A stretch of 64,000 nt of DNA, taken from positions 5,419,501-5,483,500 of the forward strand of contig NZ_JAFEJA010000001.1 of assembly GCF_016919245.1 (NCBI RefSeq), read 5' to 3'. Below the pieces are notes generated by a model. The model ran no database searches. It was not told the origin of the DNA and worked only from the letters and a program-made list of their open reading frames with translations. Shown in pieces: positions 51,457 through 61,386 of this stretch; the first letter of the stretch is position 1; the number at the start of each line of letters is the position of its first letter. The stretch is from Streptomyces zhihengii. Its GTDB lineage: Bacteria > Actinomycetota > Actinomycetes > Streptomycetales > Streptomycetaceae. The position numbers and the translations under genes are program-made.

Positions 51457-51651
51457 GTGGCCATTTCGCTGTCTGTGGTGGTGCTGTTGTTGGTCATCCT
51501 CGTGGTGATGATCCGCGGCGGGTCCATCAAGGCCGGGCCGGCCGTCGTGGCCGTGCTGTTCGGCTTCTTCCTGGCGTCGACGGGCATGGCGCCGTCGATC
51601 AACCGGTTCATGAACTCACTGGCCGACACCATCAACCAGATAACGTTCTGA
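51457..51651 (+). CDS. Small conserved two-helix membrane protein, function unknown
   Basis: The 64-aa protein (GTG start, VAISLSVVVLLLVILVVMIR) has one strongly hydrophobic helix, a short positive loop RGGSIKAG, a second helix-like segment AVVAVLFGFFLASTGMAP and a polar tail SINRFMNSLADTINQITF. GAGGG lies 8 nt upstream; a GTG at 51448 is an alternative. I recall similar tail sequences in other streptomycetes, so it is probably a conserved protein, but the function is unknown. Confidence 0.65.
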   Translation: MAISLSVVVLLLVILVVMIRGGSIKAGPAVVAVLFGFFLASTGMAPSINRFMNSLADTINQITF

Positions 51652-51973
51652 GCCGCCACCGGCGGCCCGCGAGGGCTCCGGCGGTACGCGGTCCCCGCAG
51701 CGCCCGGATACACCCGGGCGCCCTTTCGCGCGCTCCCGCGCCGACACACGCCCGCGCCCGAGCCGCGCACGCCCCGCACACCCGCCCGAGCCGTTAACTC
51801 CCGCGCCCGCGCACTTCCCGAGCCGTTAACTTCCCGCGCCCGCGCACTTCCCGAGCCGTTAACTTCCCGCGCCCGAGCCGCGCCCGCGCACTTCCCGCGC
51901 CCGAGCCGGCACATCCGCCCGTGGCGACAGGCTTCCGCCAAGGTCCCACGCGCCCGGCGCCCGCAGGCCCCGG
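51652..51973. repeat. Intergenic tract with about 33-bp tandem repeats
   Basis: Units built on CGAGCCGTTAACTTCCCGCG followed by CCCGCGCACTTCC begin at 51787 (one T missing), 51819 and 51852 (with an 11-bp insertion), and then degenerate. Each holds a GTTAAC palindrome. The tract lies downstream of the small membrane protein and of the convergent amphi-Trp gene. No gene is supported in it. Confidence 0.85.
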
Positions 51974-52375
51974 CTACGCCGCCTTGCCCGCGGCCCGCTT
52001 GGTGCCCTTGGTGCCCTTGCTCCGTGCGGCCCCGGCGCCCGCGCGCGCGGAGCGGGCCGTCGCGGCGCGCCGCTTCGGCGGCGGACCGCCGGCGCTCTCC
52101 GGTTCCCGGGCCGTCTCCTCCGCCCCGGCCCGCCCGGCCCCGGCCGCCGCCCCCAGCGGCCAGCGGAACTCGATCTCCAGCTCGATCTCCCCGTCCTCGA
52201 CCTCGATCTCGATCTCGCTGCGCAGCTCCTCCGGGATCCGCAGGCTCAGCCGCCCCGGCCCCAGGTCCAGCTCGGCCTCGCCGCCCTCCCGCAGGGCGGC
52301 CGCCAGCGCGGCGAGGAGGTCGGCCGCCTCCAGGCGGGACAGGGAGCGCTTCTGCTCGTACGCGAGGTCCTTCAT
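51974..52375 (-). CDS. Amphi-Trp domain protein with basic Ala/Lys-rich tail
   Basis: The 133-aa protein starts MKDLAYEQKRSLSRLEAADL, with the core LAYEQKRSLSR... and IEIEVEDGEIELEIEFRWP that defines the amphi-Trp domain (about residues 1-85). The C-terminal 45 residues are Ala/Arg/Lys-rich (RSKGTKGTKRAAGKAA) and could bind nucleic acid. The ATG has GGAGG 5 nt upstream. The role of the domain is not established. It is leftward, next to tRNA-Gly on the same strand. Confidence 0.8.
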   Translation of the reverse strand: MKDLAYEQKRSLSRLEAADLLAALAAALREGGEAELDLGPGRLSLRIPEELRSEIEIEVEDGEIELEIEFRWPLGAAAGAGRAGAEETAREPESAGGPPPKRRAATARSARAGAGAARSKGTKGTKRAAGKAA

Positions 52376-52521
52376 GTCGGCCTCCGGCCCGGCGGAAACG
52401 GTGGACGAGCTCAATTCTCGTCCCTCCCGCCCGATCGGACATGTCCGCGCAGGACGCCCGCCGCGGCACCCGCCGCACCGCCCGCCCGCCGACGGGCGCG
52501 GGACGTACCCGGGAAACGCGT

Positions 52522-52559
52522 CAGGGCCGGTCCGGAGAGGAATCTCCGGACCGGCCCTG
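52522..52559 (-). terminator. Terminator after tRNA-Gly, perfect 17-bp stem
   Basis: CAGGGCCGGTCCGGAGA pairs with TCTCCGGACCGGCCCTG around a 4-nt loop, 7 nt after the encoded CCA end of the tRNA. Confidence 0.8.
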
Positions 52560-52566
52560 GACGACA

Positions 52567-52640
52567 TGGAGCGGGCGACGGGAATCGAACCCGCGTAGCT
52601 AGTTTGGAAGACTAGGGCTCTACCATTGAGCTACGCCCGC
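52567..52640 (-). tRNA. tRNA-Gly (anticodon TCC)
   Basis: The minus strand folds as a cloverleaf: acceptor GCGGGCG/CGCCCGC, D arm GCTC/GAGC, anticodon stem CTAGT/ACTAG with loop CTTCCAA (anticodon TCC), T arm GCGGG/CCCGT with TTCGATT. The discriminator is T, as usual for glycine, and the 3' CCA is encoded (52567-52569). Confidence 0.96.
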
Positions 52641-52783
52641 AAGCAACGCGCCGCAGGTCATGACCGCCGCGGCACGAAGAGCATCGTAGCGGGTCATCCC
52701 CGCCCCGCGCACACCCCTTCCCGGGCCGCCGCAAATCGGGCGGGCGACCGGCCCCGGTGCATGTACCCTACGGTTCGCACCGA

Positions 52784-52860
52784 CGGGGTGTGGCGCAGCT
52801 TGGTAGCGCGTCCGCTTTGGGAGCGGAAGGTCGTCGGTTCGAATCCGGCCACCCCGACCA
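52784..52860 (+). tRNA. tRNA-Pro (anticodon TGG)
   Basis: Acceptor stem CGGGGTG/CACCCCG, D arm with GCGC pairing, anticodon stem around TTTGGGA (anticodon TGG) with GTCCGC-type pairing, T arm GTCGG/CCGGC with TTCGAAT. The discriminator A is followed by an encoded CCA. It lies upstream of tig. Confidence 0.96.
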
Positions 52861-53023
52861 GCAAGATCACGTTGTGAGGGTCCTCCTGCTTGCCGTTACT
52901 ATGCAAGCTGCGTGCCCGTGTGTCTGATGTGCCGGGCCCGATCCGCTGAACCGCCGAACGCGGGACGACCGTGTCCGGCTGCCAGCAGACCCCTTAGATG
53001 TCAGCCACCAAGGAGACCGAACC

Positions 53024-54418
53024 GTGAAGAGCGCCGTGGAGACCCTGAACCCGACCCGGGTTCGGCTCACTGTCGAGGTGCCCTTCGAGGAGCTCAAGGA
53101 CAGCCTCGACGCGGCGTACAAGAAGATCAACCAGCAGGTCACGGTCAAGGGCTTCCGCAAGGGCAAGATCCCGGCCCGAGTGATCGACCAGCGGTTCGGC
53201 CGTGGTGCGGTGCTGGAGGAGGCCGTCAACGACGCGCTCCCGAAGTTCTACACCGAGGCGGTCAACGAGGCGGAGATCAACCCCCTCGGCCAGCCCGAGG
53301 TCGACATCACCGAGCTGAAGGACGGCGAGACGCTGAACTTCACCGCCGAGGTCGACATCCGCCCGACCATCGAGATCCCGGACTACTCCGGCATCGAGGT
53401 CACCGTCGACGCCGTCGAGGTGACCGACGAGGACATCGAGAAGTCCGTGGAGCAGCTCCGCGAGCGCTTCGCCTCCACCAACCCGGTCGAGCGCGCGGCC
53501 GCCGACGGCGACGTCGTCACGATCGACCTCGAGGCCAAGGTCGACGGCGAGGTCCTGCCCGACGGTGTCGCCAACGGCGTGTCCTACACGATCGGTTCGG
53601 GCGAGCTGCTCGACGGCATCGACGAGGCCGTCACCGGCCTGGAGGCCGGCGGCGAGGCCACCTTCACCTCGCAGCTGAAGGGCGGCTCCGCCGAGGGCAA
53701 GGACGCGGAGGTCACCGTCAAGGTCACCGGCGTCTCCGCCCGTGAGCTCCCCGAGCTGGACGACGACTTCGCGCAGCTCGCCTCGGAGTTCGACACCCTC
53801 GACGAGCTCAAGGCGGACAGCCGCAAGCGCCTCGAGAACATGAAGCAGTACGACCAGGCCACCCAGGCTCAGGAGCGCGTCCTGGAGAAGCTCCTGGAGC
53901 TGGTCGAGGTCCCCGTCCCCGAGAAGCTGCTCGAGGACGAGATCAACACCCGTAAGCACAACCTCGAGCACCACCAGCTCGGTCAGATGGGTCTGACCCT
54001 CGACAAGTACCTGGAGATCCAGGGCAAGTCCGCCGAGGAGTTCGACGCCGAGACCAAGGAGCAGGCGGTCAAGGGCATCAAGACCCAGTTCGTCCTCGAC
54101 GAGCTGGTCAACAAGGAGAAGCTGAACGTCAACCAGGAGGAGCTCACCGAGCACCTCATGCGGCGTGCGGCCTCCTCCGGCATGAGCCCCGACCAGTTCG
54201 CGCAGGCCGTCGTCGAGGGCAACCAGGTGCCGATGCTCGTCGGCGAGGTCGCCCGCGGCAAGGCGCTGGCCGTCGTCGTCGAGTCCGCCAAGGTGACCGA
54301 CACCAACGGCGAGCTCGTCGACCTCGAGGACGACGAGGACGAGGCGGAGACCGCCGAGGCCGCAGCCGCCGGCGACGACGCCGCCGACGACGAGAACACC
54401 GCGAAGAACGAGGCCTGA
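53024..54418 (+). CDS. tig: Trigger factor, ribosome-associated chaperone and prolyl isomerase
   Basis: The 464-aa protein has the ribosome-binding domain with the signature [12 protein letters not shown] (about residues 43-54), an FKBP-like isomerase domain (about 160-245) and a C-terminal helical chaperone domain, followed by an acidic tail ([13 protein letters not shown]). It binds nascent chains at the exit tunnel. GTG start with AAGGAGA 7 nt upstream. It sits upstream of clpP1P2-clpX, the usual order in actinobacteria, ended by its own hairpin. Confidence 0.97.
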   Translation: MKSAVETLNPTRVRLTVEVPFEELKDSLDAAYKKINQQVTVKGFRKGKIPARVIDQRFGRGAVLEEAVNDALPKFYTEAVNEAEINPLGQPEVDITELKDGETLNFTAEVDIRPTIEIPDYSGIEVTVDAVEVTDEDIEKSVEQLRERFASTNPVERAAADGDVVTIDLEAKVDGEVLPDGVANGVSYTIGSGELLDGIDEAVTGLEAGGEATFTSQLKGGSAEGKDAEVTVKVTGVSARELPELDDDFAQLASEFDTLDELKADSRKRLENMKQYDQATQAQERVLEKLLELVEVPVPEKLLEDEINTRKHNLEHHQLGQMGLTLDKYLEIQGKSAEEFDAETKEQAVKGIKTQFVLDELVNKEKLNVNQEELTEHLMRRAASSGMSPDQFAQAVVEGNQVPMLVGEVARGKALAVVVESAKVTDTNGELVDLEDDEDEAETAEAAAAGDDAADDENTAKNEA

Positions 54419-54436
54419 GCCTCGCTCCCACGCGTG

Positions 54437-54474
54437 GACGGGCTCCGGGTGCCGCAGGGCGCCCGGAGCCCGTC
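54437..54474 (+). terminator. Terminator after tig
   Basis: GACGGGCTCCGGGTGCC pairs with GGCGCCCGGAGCCCGTC (one G-T pair) around GCAG, followed by GTCGTAA. It separates tig from the clpP1 promoter. Confidence 0.8.
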
Positions 54475-54508
54475 GTCGTAACGGCCCCATGCGGCCGGCG
54501 CCCCGGAG

Positions 54509-54526
54509 CTTGCGCTCCGAGCGAAC
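54509..54526 (+). promoter_or_regulatory. ClgR-like box upstream of clpP1P2
   Basis: TTGCGCT-CC-GAGCGAA forms a near-symmetric inverted repeat matching the general ClgR pattern (GTTCGC ... GCGAAC). ClgR activates clpP1P2 in Streptomyces. It lies about 130 nt before the clpP1 start. Confidence 0.6.
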
Positions 54527-54657
54527 AGTTCGGGAACCGGGATGGCTCTGTCCGACCTGCGCGTTAGGGTCCATGAATACGAGGGCAGGGTTGTCCCCGC
54601 CCCCCGGTACCAAGACGCTGAGACGGCCGAAGCCGTCAGAGACGAGCAGGTGGACAC

Positions 54658-55275
54658 GTGACGAATCTGATGCCTTACGCCGCCGGTGAGCCGTCAATCG
54701 GCGGTGGCCTCGGCGACCAGGTCTACAGTCGGCTGCTCGGCGAGCGCATCATCTTCCTCGGCCAGCAGGTCGACGACGACATCGCCAACAAGATCACGGC
54801 GCAGATGCTGCTCCTTGCCGCCGACCCGGACAAGGACATCTACCTCTACATCAACAGCCCCGGCGGCTCGGTGACGGCCGGCATGGCCGTCTACGACACC
54901 ATGCAGTACATCCCTAACGACGTCGTCACCATCGGTATGGGCATGGCGGCCTCGATGGGCCAGTTCCTGCTGACCGGCGGCGCCGCCGGCAAGCGCTTCG
55001 CGCTGCCGAACACGGACATCCTCATGCACCAGGGTTCGGCCGGTCTCGGCGGTACCGCATCGGACATCAAGATCCAGGCCGAGTACCTGCTCCGGACGAA
55101 GAAGCGCATGGCCGAGATCACCGCCCAGCACTCCGGGCAGACGATGGAGGCGATCATCCGCGACGGTGACCGCGACCGCTGGTTCACCGCGGAGGAGGCC
55201 AAGGACTACGGCCTCATCGACGAGATCATCTCCGCCGCTTCGGGTGTGCCCGGCGGCGGCGGCACCGGCGCCTGA
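54658..55275 (+). CDS. clpP1: ATP-dependent Clp protease proteolytic subunit 1
   Basis: The 205-aa serine protease has the catalytic Ser99 (MAASMGQF), His124 (MHQGSAGL) and Asp173 (DGDRDRWF). The residue after His-Gln is Gly where many ClpPs have Pro. Together with ClpP2 and ClpX/ClpC it degrades unfolded and tagged proteins. GTG start; an internal ATG 12 nt later (MPYAAGEP) is an alternative. A weak GGTGGA lies upstream. The C-terminus is Gly-rich (PGGGGTGA) as in S. coelicolor ClpP1. It forms an operon with clpP2, 65 nt away. Confidence 0.95.
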   Translation: MTNLMPYAAGEPSIGGGLGDQVYSRLLGERIIFLGQQVDDDIANKITAQMLLLAADPDKDIYLYINSPGGSVTAGMAVYDTMQYIPNDVVTIGMGMAASMGQFLLTGGAAGKRFALPNTDILMHQGSAGLGGTASDIKIQAEYLLRTKKRMAEITAQHSGQTMEAIIRDGDRDRWFTAEEAKDYGLIDEIISAASGVPGGGGTGA

Positions 55276-55340
55276 GGCGCCCCGCCCCCGCACCGCCCCG
55301 CCCGAGCCCGCAGAACGCCACCAGGATGGTGAACACCCAC

Positions 55341-56000
55341 ATGAGCAACTTCTCCGCGAGCGGCCTCTACACCGGCCCGCAGGTGGACAACCGTTACGTC
55401 GTCCCGCGCTTCGTCGAGCGCACCTCGCAGGGCGTGCGCGAGTACGACCCGTACGCGAAGCTCTTCGAGGAGCGCGTGATCTTCCTCGGCGTGCAGATCG
55501 ACGACGCCTCGGCCAACGACGTCATGGCGCAGCTGCTGTGCCTGGAGTCGATGGACCCGGACCGCGACATCTCGATCTACATCAACAGCCCCGGCGGCTC
55601 GTTCACGGCGCTGACGGCCATCTACGACACGATGCAGTTCGTGAAGCCGGACATCCAGACGGTCTGCATGGGCCAGGCGGCCTCCGCCGCGGCCGTGCTG
55701 CTGGCCGCCGGTACCCCCGGCAAGCGGATGGCCCTGCCGCACGCGCGCGTGCTGATCCACCAGCCGTCCTCGCAGACCGGCCGTGAGCAGCTCTCCGACC
55801 TGGAGATCGCGGCCAACGAGATCCTGCGGATGCGCGAGCAGCTCGAGGAGATGCTGGCGAAGCACTCCACGACGCCGATCGAGAAGGTGCGCGACGACAT
55901 CGAGCGCGACAAGATCCTGACCGCCGAGGACGCGCTCGCGTACGGCCTCGTCGACCAGATCGTCTCGACCCGCAAGAGCACGGCCGCAGCGGCCGCCTGA
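55341..56000 (+). CDS. clpP2: ATP-dependent Clp protease proteolytic subunit 2
   Basis: The 219-aa protein has [17 protein letters not shown], the catalytic Ser region [12 protein letters not shown] and the His in [10 protein letters not shown]. It pairs with ClpP1 in a mixed tetradecamer. The ATG at 55341 ([10 protein letters not shown]) is chosen; an upstream in-frame ATG at 55326 has no spaced ribosome-binding site. The N-terminus to about residue 20 is variable. It is in an operon with clpP1 and is followed after 145 nt by clpX. Confidence 0.94.
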   Translation: MSNFSASGLYTGPQVDNRYVVPRFVERTSQGVREYDPYAKLFEERVIFLGVQIDDASANDVMAQLLCLESMDPDRDISIYINSPGGSFTALTAIYDTMQFVKPDIQTVCMGQAASAAAVLLAAGTPGKRMALPHARVLIHQPSSQTGREQLSDLEIAANEILRMREQLEEMLAKHSTTPIEKVRDDIERDKILTAEDALAYGLVDQIVSTRKSTAAAAA

Positions 56001-56015
56001 CCGTTTCCGGCGCCT

Positions 56016-56049
56016 TTGGCGCGGTACACGACAATGTGAACCGCGCCAA
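56016..56049 (+). terminator. Hairpin between clpP2 and clpX
   Basis: TTGGCGCGGT pairs with ACCGCGCCAA around a 14-nt loop. It lies 16 nt after clpP2 stop. It may attenuate or end the clpP operon transcript so that clpX has its own promoter, which is usual for the genus; direct evidence is absent. Confidence 0.5.
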
Positions 56050-56145
56050 GGGGGGCCCGAACGGGGGGCCAGGCAAGGTACCGTCGGATATGAGGCACCA
56101 GGAGTGGCTGAACCAAGCCGCTCCCAGGCGAAGGGGAAGCACCTC

Positions 56146-57435
56146 GTGGCACGCATCGGTGATGGCGGCGACCTGCTCAAGTGCTCGTTCTGCGGAAAGA
56201 GCCAGAAGCAGGTGAAGAAGCTCATCGCAGGCCCCGGTGTGTACATCTGCGACGAGTGCATCGACCTCTGCAACGAGATCATCGAAGAGGAACTCGCGGA
56301 GACGAGCGAAGTGCGCTGGGAAGAACTTCCCAAGCCCCGCGAGATCTACGAGTTCCTGGAGAGCTACGTCGTCGGCCAGGAGCCGGCCAAGAAGGCGCTC
56401 TCCGTCGCGGTGTACAACCACTACAAGCGCGTCCAGGCCGGCGAGAACGGCGGCGCGCAGGGCCGGGACGACGCGATCGAGCTCGCGAAGTCCAACATCC
56501 TCCTGCTGGGCCCCACGGGCTCCGGCAAGACGCTGCTGGCCCAGACGCTCGCGCGCATGCTCAACGTCCCGTTCGCCATCGCCGACGCGACGGCGCTCAC
56601 GGAGGCGGGCTACGTCGGCGAGGACGTCGAGAACATCCTGCTGAAGCTGATCCAGGCGGCCGACTACGACGTCAAGAAGGCCGAGACGGGGATCATCTAC
56701 ATCGACGAGATCGACAAGGTCGCCCGTAAGAGCGAAAACCCGTCGATCACCCGGGACGTCTCCGGCGAGGGCGTGCAGCAGGCCCTGCTGAAGATCCTGG
56801 AGGGCACCACCGCCTCCGTCCCGCCGCAGGGCGGACGCAAGCACCCGCACCAGGAGTTCATCCAGATCGACACGACGAACGTGCTGTTCATCGTGGGCGG
56901 CGCGTTCGCCGGTCTGGAGAAGATCATCGAGTCGCGGGCCGGCGCCAAGGGCATCGGCTTCGGCGCGACGATCCGCTCCAAGCGGGAGATCGAGGCGAGC
57001 GACCAGTTCCAGGAGGTCATGCCGGAGGACCTGGTGAAGTTCGGGATGATCCCGGAGTTCATCGGCCGTCTCCCCGTGATCACCTCGGTGCACAACCTGG
57101 ACCGCGAGGCCCTGCTCAAGATCCTCGTCGAGCCGCGCAACGCGCTGGTCAAGCAGTACCAGCGCCTCTTCGAACTCGACGGCGTCGAGCTGGACTTCGA
57201 CCTCCCGGCCCTGGAGGCCATCGCCGACCAGGCGATCCTCCGCGGCACCGGCGCGCGCGGGCTGCGCGCGATCATGGAGGAGGTCCTGATGTCGGTGATG
57301 TACGAGGTCCCGTCCCGCAAGGACGTGGCCCGCGTGGTCATCACCCAGGACGTCGTCCACAACAACGTCAACCCGACGCTGGTGCCCCGCATCGTCAAGG
57401 ACGACGGCAACGGCCGCCACGAGAAGAGCGCGTAG
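56146..57435 (+). CDS. clpX: ATP-dependent Clp protease ATP-binding subunit ClpX
   Basis: The 429-aa AAA+ unfoldase has an N-terminal zinc finger (CSFCGKSQ and CDECIDLC, about residues 10-40), Walker A GPTGSGKT, Walker [10 protein letters not shown], the pore loop AGYVGEDV and the ClpP-binding IGF loop (KGIGFGA). The GTG (VARIGDGG) has GAAGGGG upstream; a longer in-frame form is less likely. It recognises and feeds substrates to ClpP1P2. Confidence 0.97.
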   Translation: MARIGDGGDLLKCSFCGKSQKQVKKLIAGPGVYICDECIDLCNEIIEEELAETSEVRWEELPKPREIYEFLESYVVGQEPAKKALSVAVYNHYKRVQAGENGGAQGRDDAIELAKSNILLLGPTGSGKTLLAQTLARMLNVPFAIADATALTEAGYVGEDVENILLKLIQAADYDVKKAETGIIYIDEIDKVARKSENPSITRDVSGEGVQQALLKILEGTTASVPPQGGRKHPHQEFIQIDTTNVLFIVGGAFAGLEKIIESRAGAKGIGFGATIRSKREIEASDQFQEVMPEDLVKFGMIPEFIGRLPVITSVHNLDREALLKILVEPRNALVKQYQRLFELDGVELDFDLPALEAIADQAILRGTGARGLRAIMEEVLMSVMYEVPSRKDVARVVITQDVVHNNVNPTLVPRIVKDDGNGRHEKSA

Positions 57436-57450
57436 CCCTCACCGGCCCGA

Positions 57451-57499
57451 CGACAAAGGGGCGCCCCCACCGATCCGATCGGCGGGGGCGCCCCTGTCG
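57451..57499. terminator. Bidirectional terminator between clpX and the Pro/Gln-rich protein
   Basis: CGACA-A-AGGGGCGCCCCC pairs with GGGGGCGCCCCTGTCG, with an inner CCGATC/GATCGG; one mismatch is present. It fills the 76-bp gap between convergent genes. Confidence 0.75.
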
Positions 57500-57511
57500 T
57501 GCGGCGTCCGG

Positions 57512-58483
57512 TCAGAGCTTGACGCGGATCTCCTTGCGGAGCTGGGCCGTCGTGGTCGCGGCCTCCTCGGGCTCGGTGCCCTTGCCCGTCATGAGGCTCG
57601 CCAGGTCCATCGGCATCGCGAAGCCGACGGTGCTGTGGTCGCCCCAGACGCAGACGGCCATCGTGACCTCCTTCGGGCCCGCCGCGCCGCCCGATTCCCC
57701 CGCGCCGGTCTTCGACTTGATCTGCTGGCACTTGAGGATCGCGCCGTCGGCCTCGGCGGGGGTGTAGGTCTTCGGCTCGCCGACGAGCTGGGCGTCGTCG
57801 TCCTTGTCCTTCTCGGCCTCCGCCTTGATGTTGGCGAACACGCTGTCGACGACCTTCTCGGGGTCCTCGATCTCGCCGTAGGCTCCGCCGAACTGGAGCA
57901 TCTTGCCGGCGAGCGGGTTGCTCTCGTCCTTGACCTGCCATGCGGCGTTGACGGACTTGGCGTTCTTCACGCCGTTCTGCTCGGCGTTCTTGAGGAAGTC
58001 CTCGCCGCCGTCGCTCTTGTCGCTGCCGGGCGTCAGCTTGTACTCGCCCAGCACCGTCGCCGGCGTGGTCAGCTTGTGCGGGCCGTCGTCCGCGACGTCC
58101 GCGCCGCCCCCGCCGAGCAGGAAGTACGCGCCCACACCCAGCGCCGCCACCACGGCCACCGCGCCGAGGATGAGGCCGGTCTTCTTGCCGCCGCCGCCCT
58201 GGGCCGGCGGCGGGGGCGGGAAGCCGCCCGGCTGCTGGCCGTACTGGGGCTGCTGGCCGTAGGGGCCGGGCTGCTGGGGAGCGCCGTAGGGGCCCGGCTG
58301 CTGGGGCTGCTGCTGCGGGTAGCCGTAGCCGGGCTGCGGCGGGACGCCCTGCGGGGCCTGCTGCGGGTACCCGTAGCCGGGCTGCGGGGCCCCAGGCGGC
58401 TGCTGGCCGTAGGGTCCCGGCTGGCCGTAGGGGCCGGGCTGCTGCGGCTGGCCGCCGTACGGGCCCGGCTGGTTGTAACTCAT
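57512..58483 (-). CDS. Membrane-anchored Pro/Gln/Gly/Tyr-rich protein with extracellular domain
   Basis: The 323-aa protein has a low-complexity N-terminal cytoplasmic part (about residues 1-98) made of [12 protein letters not shown] units, one membrane helix (about 101-124, [17 protein letters not shown]) and an extracellular domain (about 125-323). The domain has two Cys (in LKCQQIK and MAVCVWGD) that could form a disulfide. Streptomyces has many such proteins; function unknown. It is leftward and converges on clpX. Confidence 0.75.
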   Translation of the reverse strand: MSYNQPGPYGGQPQQPGPYGQPGPYGQQPPGAPQPGYGYPQQAPQGVPPQPGYGYPQQQPQQPGPYGAPQQPGPYGQQPQYGQQPGGFPPPPPAQGGGGKKTGLILGAVAVVAALGVGAYFLLGGGGADVADDGPHKLTTPATVLGEYKLTPGSDKSDGGEDFLKNAEQNGVKNAKSVNAAWQVKDESNPLAGKMLQFGGAYGEIEDPEKVVDSVFANIKAEAEKDKDDDAQLVGEPKTYTPAEADGAILKCQQIKSKTGAGESGGAAGPKEVTMAVCVWGDHSTVGFAMPMDLASLMTGKGTEPEEAATTTAQLRKEIRVKL

Positions 58484-58620
58484 TACGGGTTTCCCCCTCG
58501 TGATGTTTATGTGTTGCGAACATCCTGGCCTAAGCCCGCTTCCGACGGGGCGGGCGGGGTCACACCGTTACGGAAGAATCGCGTTTCAACACCACCCCGT
58601 GACACCCCTAAACTGGGCCC

Positions 58621-61269
58621 GTGACCGAGAACTCATCGCAGCCCACAGCGCCCACCTCCGAACTGCCGACCCAGTACGCGCCGGCCGACGTAGAGGGGGC
58701 GCTGTACGAGCGCTGGGTGGAGCGGGGTTACTTCGAGGCCGACGCCAAGAGCGACAAGCCGCCGTTCACCGTCGTCATCCCCCCGCCGAACGTCACCGGA
58801 AGCCTCCACCTGGGCCACGCCTTCGAACACACGCTCATCGACGCCCTCACCCGCCGCAAGCGGATGCAGGGGTACGAGACGCTGTGGCAGCCCGGCATGG
58901 ACCACGCCGGCATCGCCACCCAGAACGTCGTCGAGCGCGAGCTCGCCAAGGAGGGCAAGTCCCGGCACGACCTCGGCCGTGAGGCGTTCATCGAGCGCGT
59001 CTGGCAGTGGAAGGGCGAGTCCGGCGGCCAGATCTCCGGCCAGATGCGCCGTCTCGGCGACGGCGTCGCCTGGTCCCGCGAGCGGTTCACCATGGACGAG
59101 GGCCTGTCCCAGGCCGTCCAGACGATCTTCAAGCGCCTCTACGAGGACGAGCTGATCTACCGCGCCGAGCGCATCATCAACTGGTGCCCGCGCTGCCTGA
59201 CCGCGATCTCGGACATCGAGGTCGAGTACCAGGACGACGACGGCGAGCTCGTCTCCATGACGTACGGGGACGGCGAGGACACCATCGTCGTCGCCACCAC
59301 CCGCGCCGAGACGATGCTCGGCGACACCGCCGTCGCGGTCCACCCCGACGACGAGCGCTACCGGCACCTGATCGGCCGGCAGATCAAGCTGCCGCTCACC
59401 GACCGCTCGATCCCGGTCGTCGCGGACGCCCATGTCGACCCGGAGTTCGGCACCGGCGCCGTCAAGGTCACGCCCGCCCACGACCCGAACGACTTCGAGA
59501 TCGGCCAGCGGCACGACCTCCCGTCCCTCGCCGTCATGAACGAGCGCGCCGTCATCACCGTCCCCGGCCCCTTCGAGGGACTGGACCGGCTGGAGGCGCG
59601 CAGCGCCATCGTCGCCGCGCTGCGGGCCGAGGGCCGCATCGTCGCCGAGAAGCGCCCGTACACCCACTCGGTCGGCCACTGCTCCCGCTGCAAGACCACC
59701 ATCGAGCCGCGGCTGTCGCTCCAGTGGTGGGTCAAGGTCGCCCCGCTGGCGAAGGCGGCCGGCGACGCCGTCCGCGACGGCCGGGTGAAGATCCACCCGC
59801 AGGAGATGGAGAAGCGGTACTTCGACTGGGTCGACAACCTCCACGACTGGTGCATCTCGCGCCAGCTCTGGTGGGGCCACCGCATCCCCGTCTGGTACGG
59901 CCCGGCGGGCGAGGTCGTCTGCGTCGGCCCCGACGAGGAGCCGCCCACCGGCGAGGGCTGGCACCAGGAGACCGACGTCCTGGACACCTGGTTCTCCTCG
60001 GGCCTGTGGCCGTTCTCCACGCTCGGCTGGCCCGAACAGACCGAGAGCCTCGCGAAGTTCTACCCGAACTCCGTCCTGGTCACGGGCTACGACATCCTCT
60101 TCTTCTGGGTCGCCCGGATGATGATGTTCGGCCTCTACGCCATGGACGGCACCCCGCCGTTCCACACCATCGCCCTCCACGGCATGGTCCGCGACCAGTT
60201 CGGCAAGAAGATGTCCAAGTCCTTCGGGAACGCGGTCAACCCGCTGGACTGGATGGACAAGTACGGCTCCGACGCCCTGCGTTTCACCCTGGCCCGCGGC
60301 GCCAACCCGGGCGTCGACGTCCCGATCGGCGAGGACTGGGTCCAGGGCTCGCGCAACTTCGCGAACAAGATCTGGAACGCCACCCGCTTCGCGCTGATGA
60401 ACGGCGCCACGGTCGAGGGCCCGCTGCCCTCGCCCGAGGAGATGTCGTCCACGGACCGGTGGATCCTGTCGCGCCTCAACAAGACGGTCGCCGAGGTCGA
60501 CGCGTTCTACGAGGACTACCAGTTCGCCAAGCTCTCGGAGTCCCTGTTCCACTTCGCCTGGGACGAGGTCTTCGACTGGTACGTCGAGCTCTCCAAGACG
60601 ACCTTCTTCGCCGGCGGCGAGCAGGCCCGGGTGTCCGGCCGGGTCCTCGGCGAGGTCCTCGACGTGATGCTGCGCCTGCTGCACCCCGTCGTCCCCTTCG
60701 TCACCGACACCCTGTGGACGACGCTGACCGGCGGCGAGTCGCTGGTGATCGCCGACTGGCCCTCCACTGTGCAGGTTCCTGGCGCTGACGCGCCGGGCGG
60801 CTTCCGCGACGAGGCCGCCGAGCGGGAGATCGCCCTCGTCCAGCAGGTCGTCACCGAGGTCCGCCGCTTCCGCAGCGACCAGGGTCTCCAGCCCGGCCAG
60901 AAGGTCCCGGCCCGGCTCTCCCTGGACGGCACCGCGCTGGCGCCCCACGAGGCGGCGATCCGCCAGCTCCTGCGTCTCCAGCCGGAGGGCGAGGGCTTCC
61001 ACGCCACCGCCTCCCTGCCGGTCGCCGGGGCCACCGTCGCCCTGGACCTCTCCGGCACGATCGACGTCGCGGCCGAGCGCAAGCGCCTGAGCAAGGACCT
61101 GGGCGCGGCCGAGAAGGAGGTCGCCCAGGCGAACGCCAAGCTGGGCAACGAGGCCTTCCTGGCCAAGGCGCCCGACCAGGTCGTGGAGAAGATCCGCACC
61201 CGCCTGTCCACCGCCGAGGCCGAGATCGCCCGCATCACCGGCCAGCTCGCGGCCCTGCCGCAGTCCTGA
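58621..61269 (+). CDS. valS: Valyl-tRNA synthetase
   Basis: The 882-aa enzyme has the class I HIGH-like HLGHA (about residues 63-67), KKMSKSFGN, the editing domain between them and a C-terminal coiled-coil ([10 protein letters not shown] ... [13 protein letters not shown]). It charges tRNA-Val. The GTG has TAAACT 9 nt upstream and no ribosome-binding site, so it is probably leaderless. A good terminator follows. Confidence 0.97.
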   Translation: MTENSSQPTAPTSELPTQYAPADVEGALYERWVERGYFEADAKSDKPPFTVVIPPPNVTGSLHLGHAFEHTLIDALTRRKRMQGYETLWQPGMDHAGIATQNVVERELAKEGKSRHDLGREAFIERVWQWKGESGGQISGQMRRLGDGVAWSRERFTMDEGLSQAVQTIFKRLYEDELIYRAERIINWCPRCLTAISDIEVEYQDDDGELVSMTYGDGEDTIVVATTRAETMLGDTAVAVHPDDERYRHLIGRQIKLPLTDRSIPVVADAHVDPEFGTGAVKVTPAHDPNDFEIGQRHDLPSLAVMNERAVITVPGPFEGLDRLEARSAIVAALRAEGRIVAEKRPYTHSVGHCSRCKTTIEPRLSLQWWVKVAPLAKAAGDAVRDGRVKIHPQEMEKRYFDWVDNLHDWCISRQLWWGHRIPVWYGPAGEVVCVGPDEEPPTGEGWHQETDVLDTWFSSGLWPFSTLGWPEQTESLAKFYPNSVLVTGYDILFFWVARMMMFGLYAMDGTPPFHTIALHGMVRDQFGKKMSKSFGNAVNPLDWMDKYGSDALRFTLARGANPGVDVPIGEDWVQGSRNFANKIWNATRFALMNGATVEGPLPSPEEMSSTDRWILSRLNKTVAEVDAFYEDYQFAKLSESLFHFAWDEVFDWYVELSKTTFFAGGEQARVSGRVLGEVLDVMLRLLHPVVPFVTDTLWTTLTGGESLVIADWPSTVQVPGADAPGGFRDEAAEREIALVQQVVTEVRRFRSDQGLQPGQKVPARLSLDGTALAPHEAAIRQLLRLQPEGEGFHATASLPVAGATVALDLSGTIDVAAERKRLSKDLGAAEKEVAQANAKLGNEAFLAKAPDQVVEKIRTRLSTAEAEIARITGQLAALPQS

Positions 61270-61278
61270 GCGCACCGC

Positions 61279-61321
61279 CGCCGCGGCCCCCGCCCCCTTC
61301 CCGGGAGCGGGGGCCGCGGCG
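61279..61321 (+). terminator. Terminator after valS, perfect 15-bp stem
   Basis: CGCCGCGGCCCCCGC pairs with GCGGGGGCCGCGGCG around a 13-nt loop, 10 nt past the valS stop. It separates valS from folC. Confidence 0.75.
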
Positions 61322-61386
61322 CGTTCCGGGCCGCCCCGCCCCCGGCGGCTGCACGGGCCGGCCCCGGCCCTCCGTACACTGGCCGG

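Noticed and set aside
51243..52478. A long minus-strand frame covering the repeats and the amphi-Trp gene.
   Set aside because: The amphi-Trp gene uses another frame with a good ribosome-binding site; the longer frame only reflects in-phase 33-bp repeats.
54574..54689. A short open frame (MNTRAGLSPPPG) overlapping the clpP1 start, considered as a regulatory leader peptide.
   Set aside because: It has no ribosome-binding site, no obvious regulatory codons and no sign of conservation that I can judge.
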